Shown: positions 8,091 through 15,226 of the stretch, in pieces
How positions within the stretch are numbered: the first letter of the stretch is position 1
Layout of the letters: each line of letters starts with the position of its first letter
Assembly (NCBI GenBank): GCA_964616985.1
Contig: CAZTVF010000069.1
Coordinates: 1-28,941, forward strand
Reading direction: 5' to 3'
Length of the DNA stretch: 28,941 bases
Source of the DNA: CAZTVF01 sp964616985
GTDB lineage: Bacteria > Planctomycetota > Phycisphaerae > SM23-33
Position numbers and translations under genes: made by a program
The notes under the pieces: generated by a model
Databases searched by the model: none
What the model was told of the DNA's origin: nothing
Seen by the model: only the letters and a program-made list of their open reading frames with translations

Positions 8091-8445
8091 TAGGAAGAAG
8101 ATGCGGAGACGCGGAGAGGGGAGACGCGGAGATGCGTTGCGGCGTCGGCGCGTTGGCTTCGGGATCTGTCGGCGGGTGAATAGCGCCAGAGCACGGCTGC
8201 ATCCGTTGCGCTCTCGCCCGAGTCGCTGGGGAAGGATGTGGCGGATGAGCTTGGGCAGGAACGCTTACCAGGACTGAGCTTCGCTGGCTGAAAGCCTGAA
8301 TGTCTTGGCGTCATTGAGCTTCACCATCTGGCCTACCCACGAGTGCCTGAGCTTACGCCTTCCGGTGGGCCTGCGCTGCGCACTGTTCTCTCCGTGTCTT
8401 CCCTCCCCGCGTCTCCCCTCTGTCTTCAGCTTCCGCACCCCCCGG
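8091..8445. repeat. spacer framed by imperfect 28-bp inverted repeats
   Basis: No gene is supported. The arms lie at 8105-8132 (GGAGACGCGGAGAGGGGAGA…) and 8389-8416 (complement of the same motif with a few differences), about 256 bases apart. The sequence between them has no recognised coding or RNA signal. The purine-rich arm itself contains a direct repeat of GGAGACGCGGAGA. Confidence 0.6.
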
Positions 8446-8474
8446 TTGATACCCCTCCCCGGTGGGCATACAGT
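8446..8474 (+). promoter_or_regulatory. candidate promoter of the superoxide dismutase gene
   Basis: TTGATA (8446-8451), 17 bases, then TACAGT (8469-8474), 5 of 6 and 4 of 6 matches to the sigma70 consensus. The expected transcript starts about 33 bases before the ATG at 8515. Confidence 0.6.
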
Positions 8475-8514
8475 TTGATAGGAGATAAAGCGAGGCCTCC
8501 GAAGGAGAACGATT

Positions 8515-9156
<642 letters not shown>

Positions 9157-9171
9157 TGCACGCAGGAAGTA

Positions 9172-9295
9172 GTCCACGAGTTACACGAATTACACGAAGA
9201 AGAAACAGCAAGAAGCAGCAAGAAGCAGTCTACGGGATGCTTGAACAAGACCGGATTTCGTCTTCTTCTTCGTGAAATTCGTGTAATTCGTGGAC
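9172..9295. repeat. 33-bp inverted repeat between converging sod and holA
   Basis: Arms at 9172-9204 (GTCCACGAGTTACACGAATT…) and 9263-9295 are complementary except at two positions, with 58 bases between them. Within each arm the TACACGAA unit is repeated. It lies between the two converging stop codons and could act as a two-way transcription barrier or be a non-autonomous repeat element. Confidence 0.8.
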
Positions 9296-9307
9296 AACTG
9301 CATGGAC

Positions 9308-10258
9308 TCACGAGCAGAGGGCTACGACGAGTTCCTGCATGGCCGCGTGGGGGTCGGCGCCGGATTTCATCGCCAGGTCGGCGGCGATCATGCGGCGGAA
9401 GTCCTTCTGGACCTTGGCCAGGGGGCGGCGGGTCAGCAGCGAGAGGAAGTCGTTCTTTGCCCGCCACGGCATGTTGAACGGCAGGGCGGTCTGGGGATCT
9501 TTGCCGGCGGCCTTGAGGGCGTGGCCTTTCATGGCCATGCGAAGATGGCGGGCCACGCCACCCATGAGTCGGAACTCCTCGCCTTTTTTGGTCAACGCCG
9601 CGTGCAGGGCCTTCAGCGCGTCGGCCACCTTGCCGCCCACCAGGGCGTTGGAGAGTGCGAAGTCGGCGGGCTCGGAGGTGGCGGCGACAACGGCGTGGAC
9701 GTCGGCGGCGGTGATGGCGGGGTTGCTGCCGGCGTAGGCGGCGAGCTTTTCGATCTCGGTCGACAGCGAGGCCAGGTCGCGGCCGACCATCTCCTCCAGC
9801 GCCCGCGCGGCATCGGGGTTGAGCTTCTTGCCCTGGGCCTGGGCCATCTCGGTCAGGCGCGGGGCGAGGGAGTCGCGGTCGCCGACGGAGCAGTTGACGG
9901 CCTGGCCGATCTTGGCAACCGCCTTGGCGATGCGGTGGGCGGAATTCCAGGCGCTGACGATGAGGATGAGCGAGGCGGTGAGGCAGGGGCTCTCGCAGTA
10001 GCGTTCGAGGGGCTCGCGGTTGGCGGCGACGAAGACGTCGGCCTCGCGGACGATGACAACGCGGTGGGGGGCGAGGAACGGCAGCGTCCGCAGTTCGTCC
10101 ATGACGGCCGCCAGTTCGACGGTGGCGTCGAAGGTGGAGACGCACAGTTGCGGATCGGTGCTGCCGATAATGTCGGCGACGATCCGGCGACGGTTCTGGT
10201 CCTTGAGGAACTCGTCGTCGCCGTGGAGGACATAGACAGGTTTTGCCGCGGTGGTCAT
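9308..10258 (-). CDS. holA: DNA polymerase III delta subunit
   Basis: The gene encodes 316 residues. The delta subunit opens the sliding clamp in the clamp-loader complex. The N-terminus KPVYVLHGDDEFLKDQNRRRI is the typical start of the family, and the AAA+-like domain continues with LRTLPFLAPHRVVIVREADVF and SLILIVSAWNS. The middle and collar regions hold GRDLASLSTEIEKLAAYAG and the C-terminal helical domain. The start at 10258 matches the family; an in-frame extension to 10357 runs back through the arsR terminator hairpin and encodes nothing family-like. No strong ribosome-binding site is seen. As usual for delta, the Walker motif is not conserved. Confidence 0.88.
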   Translation of the reverse strand: MTTAAKPVYVLHGDDEFLKDQNRRRIVADIIGSTDPQLCVSTFDATVELAAVMDELRTLPFLAPHRVVIVREADVFVAANREPLERYCESPCLTASLILIVSAWNSAHRIAKAVAKIGQAVNCSVGDRDSLAPRLTEMAQAQGKKLNPDAARALEEMVGRDLASLSTEIEKLAAYAGSNPAITAADVHAVVAATSEPADFALSNALVGGKVADALKALHAALTKKGEEFRLMGGVARHLRMAMKGHALKAAGKDPQTALPFNMPWRAKNDFLSLLTRRPLAKVQKDFRRMIAADLAMKSGADPHAAMQELVVALCS

Positions 10259-10307
10259 GGGCTCATTCTGTCGGGGGAAGGGGGGCGGTACAATCAAAAT
10301 CCGCGCG

Positions 10308-10343
10308 TAAAAACTCCCGCGACAACAGGTCGCAGGAGGTTTT
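10308..10343 (-). terminator. Rho-independent terminator of the arsR gene
   Basis: On the minus strand a 14-bp stem with one bulge and one wobble (10343-10329 with 10323-10310) is followed by TTTTT and lies 48 bases after the ArsR stop codon. It separates arsR from holA. Confidence 0.78.
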
Positions 10344-10391
10344 GTTTTGCCAACCATGCAGGCTGGCCCGTAAGGGGTATCCCGTACGAGT

Positions 10392-10721
10392 CTAGGCTAC
10401 GCCCAGCACGAGGTTGCCCAGGCGGATGCCGGCCGACTGCTTCAGCAGGCCCTGGAAGGCCTTGGCGTACTTGTGCTTTTCCAGGTTGTTGATGGCGTAG
10501 AAGATTTCCTTGCCATTGCGCTGGCTGGTGACCATCTCGCCCATCCGCAGAATGCTGAGGTGGTGGGAAACCGTGGGCTGGGGGGCCTTGAGCTTCTTGC
10601 ACAGCTCGCTGACGTTCTTGGGCCCGTCCTGCAGTTCCATCAGGATCCGCAGGCGGGTCTCGTCACCGAGAATGCGAAACATCTGGGCCAGGTTCGCGAC
10701 ACTACCATCTGATTTAGCCAT
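10392..10721 (-). CDS. ArsR-family winged-helix repressor
   Basis: The gene encodes 109 residues. The whole protein is one winged helix-turn-helix: FRILGDETRLRILMELQ, recognition helix region PQPTVSHHLSILRM and a wing with GEMVTSQRNGKEIFYAI. The metal-sensing Cys pair of classical ArsR/SmtB proteins (ELCVC) is reduced to a single Cys in ELCKKL, and there is no His-rich C-terminus, so metal sensing is not supported. It probably represses its own gene or neighbours. A short palindrome TTGTCACAA at 10768-10776, 47 bases upstream of the start, is a weak operator candidate. Minus-strand TATAAT at 10899-10894 is a possible -10 box, inside a leader with a GGGCGGC hairpin (10862-10879). Confidence 0.88.
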   Translation of the reverse strand: MAKSDGSVANLAQMFRILGDETRLRILMELQDGPKNVSELCKKLKAPQPTVSHHLSILRMGEMVTSQRNGKEIFYAINNLEKHKYAKAFQGLLKQSAGIRLGNLVLGVA

Positions 10722-10861
10722 TTCCTATTCCTATGCACCCTTCACTATGACGACAGTGGACTACAAATTGTCACAACCAAAAAAACCGGACATACACGGC
10801 AAAGCGAGGCAATCGACGGATTTTCCGGAAAAAATTCTCCTAGGTCCATCGAAGCCTGCTG

Positions 10862-10879
10862 GGGCGGCGGGTGCCGCCC
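10862..10879 (-). other. GC hairpin in the spacer between the small membrane protein and arsR
   Basis: GGGCGGC (10862-10868) pairs with GCCGCCC (10873-10879) around GGGT. There is no T tract on the minus strand right after it, so it is not a convincing terminator. It may shape the arsR leader. Confidence 0.5.
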
Positions 10880-10904
10880 TTGTGCTCTCTTCTATTATAC
10901 GTCT

Positions 10905-11033
10905 TTACATCTGCTTGCGACGATACATGATCCAGAAAACAATGATCGCGATGAGCAGGATGACCAGCGGGATCTGCCACCACACGAAAATTTCCGTGAT
11001 CCAGTGCTTTGCGAGCATCGAGAGGGTTGCCAT
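10905..11033 (-). CDS. 42-residue single-span membrane protein
   Basis: The minus strand holds ATG at 11033, 43 codons and TAA at 10905. The protein starts MATLSMLAKHWITEIFVWWQ and continues into a hydrophobic span (IPLVILLIAIIVFWIMY) and a basic tail RRKQM. The layout is an amphipathic, Trp-rich N-terminus, one membrane helix of about 18 residues (22-39) and a positive inside end. A purine-rich GGAGAAAGG lies 4 bases before the ATG, which supports real translation. It lies between tRNA-Met and arsR, 147 bases from the tRNA. It resembles no small-protein family I can name. Either a regulator or subunit of a membrane complex, or a stress peptide, is possible. The minus-strand TATAAT at 10899 overlaps its 3' flank. 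Confidence 0.7.
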   Translation of the reverse strand: MATLSMLAKHWITEIFVWWQIPLVILLIAIIVFWIMYRRKQM

Positions 11034-11179
11034 TTCACCTTTCTCCTTCGAAAGAATTTAGGGCCGGGATCGCTCTAAGACGCGATTGTTTGGATTCTTT
11101 TAGTCGGATTCTTTGAGACAAGTCAAGAAAAATCAGCAAAACGAACGTCAGAAGAGCCGTGAGGGCCACGATTGCGAAA

Positions 11180-11252
11180 TGGCGGCGAGTGGACTTGAAC
11201 CACTGACCTAGGGCTTATGAGTCCCTTGCTCTGCCAGCTGAGCTACGCCGCC
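11180..11252 (-). tRNA. tRNA with CAT anticodon, probably elongator Met
   Basis: The minus strand gives acceptor stem GGCGGCG/CGCCGCC, D arm GCTCAGCTGGCAGAGC, anticodon loop CTCATAA and T arm AGTGG-TTCAAGT-CCACT, with discriminator A at 11180 and no encoded CCA. The pair next to the loop (A-G) is mismatched. The general sequence fits elongator Met; a CAT tRNA could instead be Ile2 after lysidine modification. Confidence 0.9.
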
Positions 11253-11350
11253 TCTTGTGCAGCTTAGTACGTCGAACGCACAATGATGCGCGAATGTCAG
11301 ATATTTTTCAACCCTCTTTTTTGCACGACGAAGGAATACTGCGCCCGGCT

Positions 11351-11385
11351 CAAAAAGAACAAGGCGAACGTTGTCGTCCGCCTTG
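11351..11385 (-). terminator. Rho-independent terminator of the LTxxQ gene
   Basis: An 11-bp stem with one mismatch (11385-11375 with 11370-11360) has a 4-base loop and on the minus strand is followed by TTCTTTTTG. It lies 27 bases after the LTxxQ gene stop codon. Confidence 0.8.
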
Positions 11386-11411
11386 CTCGTCCTGAGGGTT
11401 CTTCCGCCGGT

Positions 11412-12104
11412 CTACTTCGTCGTCTTGGCCGGGTCCTTGACGCCGCCCTTGGCCGGTGCGCTCGCGGGCTGGCTGGCGGCCTTCTTGGCCGTCGCTTCCT
11501 TCTGCTCCGCCGTCAACAGCGCCTCGATCTTCGAGTGAAGATTCGCCTTCGCCGTCTTGATTTCCTTCTCATCCTTCAAGGCCGACATGTCCTTCGCCGC
11601 CGCGTCGGACAGCTCGCGCATCTGCTGCTTCTGCGCGTCAGTCAGGTTCGCCTTGGCCAGCGATGCCGTCTCCTGGCGGAACAGCTTGAAGCCGTCCCAC
11701 TTGAGCTTCTGTTCCGGCGTCAGCATGCCGTTGATGTCTTTCCACATGTCGGCATTGATCTGCTCGCGGGCGACCGTCAGGCTGGCGACGGTCTTCTTGG
11801 CCTCGGCGTCCTCCTTGGCCTTCGCCTTGGCGTCCTTGAGCTTTTCGCCGTTCTCCTTGTCCCAGTTGTCCAGCGTCTCCTTGCCGGCCTTCACTCGCTG
11901 TTCGAGCTTGGCCTTCTGATCTTCGGTCAGCTTCGCCTCGGTGACCAGCATTGCGAACTCGCCCTGCAGCACGCTTCTGGGCTTGTCGGCGGGCTTGGTG
12001 CCGGCCGGTTTGCTGGCGGGCTTGCTGGCCGGCTGGGCCTGCATGGCCGAGGTCATGATCACGACGGCCGCAAAAGCGGTCAACAGCAGCATCGACTTCT
12101 TCAT
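11412..12104 (-). CDS. periplasmic LTxxQ (Spy/CpxP-like) protein
   Basis: The gene encodes 230 residues. A clear signal peptide (MKKSMLLLTAFAAVVIMTSA, cleavage near AMQA-QPAS) is followed by a short Ala/Lys/Pro linker. The body is strongly charged and helical with four LTxxQ-type segments: LTEDQKAKLEQ, LTPEQKLKWDG, LTDAQKQQMRE and LTAEQKEATAK. The C-terminus is again Ala/Lys/Pro-rich. This is the hallmark of Spy/CpxP-like periplasmic proteins, which act as chaperones or envelope-stress sensors in enterobacteria; here the function is inferred. The ATG at 12104 has GGAG 7 bases upstream. An in-frame ATG at 12116 would add four residues. It is divergent from the M48 protease gene, so both promoters must lie in 12105-12341. 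Confidence 0.87.
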   Translation of the reverse strand: MKKSMLLLTAFAAVVIMTSAMQAQPASKPASKPAGTKPADKPRSVLQGEFAMLVTEAKLTEDQKAKLEQRVKAGKETLDNWDKENGEKLKDAKAKAKEDAEAKKTVASLTVAREQINADMWKDINGMLTPEQKLKWDGFKLFRQETASLAKANLTDAQKQQMRELSDAAAKDMSALKDEKEIKTAKANLHSKIEALLTAEQKEATAKKAASQPASAPAKGGVKDPAKTTK

Positions 12105-12341
12105 CGGTGTCTCCATCTGGGCCTGAACTGTGCCGGACGCGCGGGCCCCCGACGCGTCGGCGGGGCGGGCGGCATTCTCACGATGAGACACCTGCCCGAC
12201 GGGCAATAGCATGATCATGCAACACCTGAAAAGCCAGAGCGAGTCGGCACGTTTTTTCATTCCGCCCGCCGGGCCCGTGCTCCGCCGGCGGCCAGATACT
12301 CGCCCACGGCTGTTTACGCCCGCCCTTTTGCCCGCTACGCT

Positions 12342-13760
12342 GTGGATATGCAGATCACCGTCCTTGGCGCCATCATCGCCGTGATGATGCTGATGCGTTT
12401 CATGCCGGCCGAGCCCCGTCCCTCCGGGCTGGCCCTGCCGGCGGCGATCGCGTACGTCCTGGTGGCGGGGTTGCTGGCGGGCATCAACTCCCTGCTGGCC
12501 GTCCGCGGCATGCAGCGCGACGCGGGCATCACCCGCCGCGTCATGCTCCGTCACAACCGCCTGGCATTGCTCGAGCAGCTTTACCTGGTGCTGGGCCTGG
12601 GCGCGGCGCTGTGGCTGGGATGCGACGACTGGGCCATCCTGCTGGGCCGGATGGAGCGCATCCCGCTGGCGCCCATGCTGGCGCCGATCTTGCCGTTCAT
12701 TGCCGCCCTGGTCCTGACCTGGCTGATGGAGTATCCCTTCCACCGCGCGTACCGCACGCGCCTGGCGATGCAGCACATCCTCGAAGACCCCGCCTCGCCC
12801 GTGACCGTTGCCGGCCCCTGGACGCGGGGCGAGTACCTGGGCTACAACCTCCGCCACGAGCTGCTGTTCGTTCTGACGCCGGTGGGGCTGATCGTCCTGC
12901 TGCACGACGTGCTGGCACTTTACGCGGCCCCGCACCTCCCGCCGGCGCTGGCCGCGTGGGCGATTCCAGCGGCCACGGCCGTTGCATCGCTGGGCGTCTT
13001 CCTGATGGCCCCGGCGATCGTGGTGAATATCTGGCGGACCTCGCCGCTGCCGGAGGGCCCGCTGCGGTCGGCCCTGGAGGCCATGGCCGTGCGGATGAAG
13101 GTCAAGTTCCGCCGCATGCTGGTCTGGCACTCCGGCGGGGTGATCGCCAACGCAGCCGTGATGGGCATGGTCGGCCGCTTCCGCTACGTGCTGCTCAGCG
13201 ACGCATTGCTCGAGCAGATGAGCGATCGCGACATCGCCGCCGTCTTCGCCCACGAGGCCCAGCACATCAAGGGCATGCACATCTTCTACTCGATGCTGTT
13301 TGCCGTCTCCACCGCGACGCTGTGCGCGTGGGCGGCGGAACTCGTCCGCACCGCCGCCGGCCTGGGCGACTGGGAGGCCGAGTCGCTGTCGGTCGCTCTG
13401 CTGGCGGCGGCGTGGGCGTTCGGCTTCGGCTGGCTCAGCCGCCGCTTCGAGCGTCAGAGCGACGTCAACGGGGCGTGGCTGGTGGGGCAGATGGAGCAGC
13501 CGGACGCCCCGGCCGACATCATCACGCCCCTGGGCGCCGAGGCCTTCGCGCACGCGCTGCAGACGATCGCGAAGCTCAACGGCATCTCGCTGTCGCACCG
13601 CAACTGGCGGCACGGGTCGCTCGAAAGCCGCATCAGCTACGTGCTGTGGCTGGGCAGCACCTTCGCCAGCCGCACGAAGATCGACCGCCTCGTGTTCCGC
13701 ATGAAGATCGTGCTCTGGCTGGCCACCGCGGCCTCCGTGGCGGTTTTGATCTGGGCGTGA
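12342..13760 (+). CDS. integral-membrane M48-type zinc metalloprotease
   Basis: The gene encodes 472 residues from a GTG at 12342; ATG at 12348 is equally possible and neither has a clear ribosome-binding site. Several membrane segments fill the first half (about 4-20, 31-52, 78-94, 110-131, 175-198, 205-232). The soluble part contains LLEQMSDRDIAAVFAHEAQHIKGMH, with zinc motif HEAQH at 304-308, and two further hydrophobic segments. FERQSD at 369-374 supplies Glu 370 as the likely third ligand. The order of membrane helices, HExxH, membrane pair and ExxxD matches the Ste24/HtpX clan. It probably cleaves misfolded membrane or lipidated proteins. It is divergent from the LTxxQ periplasmic gene, which may point to a shared envelope role. 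Confidence 0.87.
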   Translation: MDMQITVLGAIIAVMMLMRFMPAEPRPSGLALPAAIAYVLVAGLLAGINSLLAVRGMQRDAGITRRVMLRHNRLALLEQLYLVLGLGAALWLGCDDWAILLGRMERIPLAPMLAPILPFIAALVLTWLMEYPFHRAYRTRLAMQHILEDPASPVTVAGPWTRGEYLGYNLRHELLFVLTPVGLIVLLHDVLALYAAPHLPPALAAWAIPAATAVASLGVFLMAPAIVVNIWRTSPLPEGPLRSALEAMAVRMKVKFRRMLVWHSGGVIANAAVMGMVGRFRYVLLSDALLEQMSDRDIAAVFAHEAQHIKGMHIFYSMLFAVSTATLCAWAAELVRTAAGLGDWEAESLSVALLAAAWAFGFGWLSRRFERQSDVNGAWLVGQMEQPDAPADIITPLGAEAFAHALQTIAKLNGISLSHRNWRHGSLESRISYVLWLGSTFASRTKIDRLVFRMKIVLWLATAASVAVLIWA

Positions 13761-13780
13761 TCGGATGCCGGTGCCATGTG

Positions 13781-13852
13781 GTGCCATGCCGAAGCCAGGT
13801 GCCATGCCGAAGCCAGGTGCCATGCCGAAGCCAGGTGCCATGCCGAAGCGAA
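13781..13852. repeat. four tandem 18-bp units
   Basis: GTGCCATGCCGAAGCCAG is repeated exactly at 13781, 13799 and 13817. A fourth copy at 13835-13852 has diverged at its end (…GAAGCGAA). A partial GTGCCATG lies just before (13771). The unit length is a multiple of 3, so overlapping frames stay open, but nothing else suggests coding. Confidence 0.92.
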
Positions 13853-13924
13853 GCGCCGGCATGCCCGGCGTGAAAGCATGTCGTCGAGAGAATGCCCGCC
13901 ACGGTCGGCCTTGAAAGGAAGAAC

Positions 13925-14737
13925 ATGGACAATCAGGTCGTGATCATCACGGGGGCCTCCAGCGGCATCGGGCTGGAAACGGCCCTGGCCTTTGCGCAGC
14001 GGAAGGCGACGCTCGTCCTGGCCGCCCGGCGGAAGGATAAGCTCGACGCCCTGGCCGCCGGCTGCCAGCAGCAGGGGGCCAGGACCCTCGTCGTGCCCAC
14101 CGACGTGGCCGTGCGCGAGCAGGTGGACGAACTGGTGAAACGCACCGTCGATGCGTTCGGCCGCGTGGATGTGATGGTCAACAACGCGGGCTTCGGCATG
14201 AACGCCCGCGTGCATGAGATCGACGAGCAGGCCCTGCGCGAGATCTTCCAGGTGAACTTCTACGGCGTGTGGTACGGCTGCCGCGCGGTGGCGCCGGTGA
14301 TGATGGCCCAGCGGAGCGGGCACATCTTCAACGTCTCCAGCGTGATCGGCAAGCGGGCCACGCCCTTCAACGGCGGGTACAGCGCGACGAAGTTCGCGGT
14401 GTCCGGCCTGACCGAGTCGATGCGGGTGGAGATGATGGACTACAACGTCCGCGTGACGCTGGTGTGTCCGGGGCTGACGGCGACGGAGTTCTTCGACAAC
14501 GTCCGCGGGGGCTCGGCCCGGAACAAGAGCAGCTTCGTCAACCTCCGCACGATGATGAGCGCCTCGGGCGTCGCGGCCAGGATCGTCCGCACCGTCGGCC
14601 GCCGCAAACCCGAACTCGTCTTCACGCCCGGCGGCAAATTCCTCGTCCTCGTCGCCGCCCTCTGGCCCTCGCTGGCCGACCGCATGCTCAAGCTCTATCA
14701 CGACGACCTGGCCAGAGGGGCCGGGCTCAAGGAGTAG
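13925..14737 (+). CDS. short-chain dehydrogenase/reductase
   Basis: The gene encodes 270 residues. It is a classical SDR: NAD(P)-binding TGASSGIG at 9-16, NNAG in the fourth strand, and the catalytic Ser 139, Tyr 152 and Lys 156 (NVSSVIGKRATPFNGGYSATK). The AARR sequence after strand 2 favours NADP(H). The ATG at 13925 gives the family start VVIITGAS and has AAAGGAAG 4 bases upstream; the longer frame from 13892 lacks this. The C-terminal region (LVAALWPSLADRMLKLYHDDL) is hydrophobic, as in DltE/YqjQ-like SDRs. The substrate cannot be named. The last codons (GLKE-stop) and the bases after them are duplicated at 14936-15041. Confidence 0.9.
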   Translation: MDNQVVIITGASSGIGLETALAFAQRKATLVLAARRKDKLDALAAGCQQQGARTLVVPTDVAVREQVDELVKRTVDAFGRVDVMVNNAGFGMNARVHEIDEQALREIFQVNFYGVWYGCRAVAPVMMAQRSGHIFNVSSVIGKRATPFNGGYSATKFAVSGLTESMRVEMMDYNVRVTLVCPGLTATEFFDNVRGGSARNKSSFVNLRTMMSASGVAARIVRTVGRRKPELVFTPGGKFLVLVAALWPSLADRMLKLYHDDLARGAGLKE

Positions 14738-14762
14738 CGGCAGCGTGGGCAGAAGAAGCGAA

Positions 14763-14782
14763 CCTGCCTACCGGCAGGCAGG
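14763..14782. repeat. 20-bp palindrome, copy 1 (one mismatch)
   Basis: CCTGCCTACCGGCAGGCAGG, a palindrome except for one position. It is absent from the otherwise matching site at 14979-14981 in duplication copy 2. Confidence 0.88.
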
Positions 14783-14892
14783 CCGCAGAACGGCAGAACA
14801 AGGGATACTGAAGGTCGAAGTGAATGCGGGGGCCGAGCATCTGACGGCCATGATCGGGAGGCATCGGGGCCGAGCGGAGTCGTCGGAGTTCG

Positions 14893-14916
14893 CACCCCCA
14901 AACGAGTTTGGGGGTG
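14893..14916. repeat. hairpin of the CACCCCCAA family
   Basis: CACCCCCAAAC (14893-14903) pairs perfectly with GTTTGGGGGTG (14906-14916) around a 2-base loop, followed by GCACCGA. The same sequence logic appears in the nested hairpins at 27714-27843. Confidence 0.8.
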
Positions 14917-15076
14917 GCACCGACTGGGCCAAGCCGGCCGGGCTCAAGGAGTAGCGGCAGCGAGGGCAGAAGAAGCGAACAGCAGAACGGCAGAACAAGG
15001 AATACTGAATGTCGAAGTGAATGCGGGGGCCGAGTATCTGAGGGCTCTCAATCCCATAATCCTTGAAATCTCTATA

Positions 15077-15098
15077 ACCTGCCTGCCGGCAGGCAGGT
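15077..15098. repeat. 20-bp palindrome, copy 2 (perfect)
   Basis: CCTGCCTGCCGGCAGGCAGG at 15078-15097 is flanked by A and T that extend the symmetry to 22 bp. It interrupts a stretch similar to the uninterrupted 1766-1803 (TAA then TCCCGCTCTC). Confidence 0.9.
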
Positions 15099-15161
15099 CC
15101 CGCTCTCTTCTCCTCGTCGTAGCCCGACCCAGGGCAGCGCCCGATTTCCGGATTGCATACC

Positions 15162-15189
15162 TTGAATGCCGGGGCAAATCGGGTACACT
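15162..15189 (+). promoter_or_regulatory. candidate aspS promoter
   Basis: TTGAAT (15162-15167), 16 bases, then TACACT (15184-15189). Each box matches at 4 of 6 or better. The predicted leader is about 30 bases and ends in AAAAGAGG, 6 bases before the ATG at 15227. Confidence 0.6.
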
Positions 15190-15226
15190 AAACCCCTTCG
15201 ATCCTATTCACGTAAAAGAGGTTCCC

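Larger units (their letters stand above)
14719..15041. repeat. direct duplication of the SDR 3' end and downstream sequence
   Basis: Copy 1 (14719-14843) runs from the last SDR codons into the spacer. Copy 2 (14936-15041) repeats it: GGCCGGGCTCAAGGAGTAGC, then GGCAGCG-GGGCAGAAGAAGCGAA, CAGAACGGCAGAACAAGG and GTCGAAGTGAATGCGGGGGC. Copy 1 alone carries the 20-bp palindrome at 14763-14782. Weaker similarity extends upstream (GACCTGGCCAGA against GACTGGGCCAAG), so copy 2 looks like a remnant of an SDR gene end. Confidence 0.85.

Noticed and set aside
13781..13852. CRISPR array
   Set aside because: The units are contiguous with no spacers and there are no cas genes.
12105..13862. Long minus-strand frame running into the LTxxQ gene
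   Set aside because: It is antisense to the M48 protease gene. The LTxxQ protein has its own signal peptide and Shine-Dalgarno at 12104.
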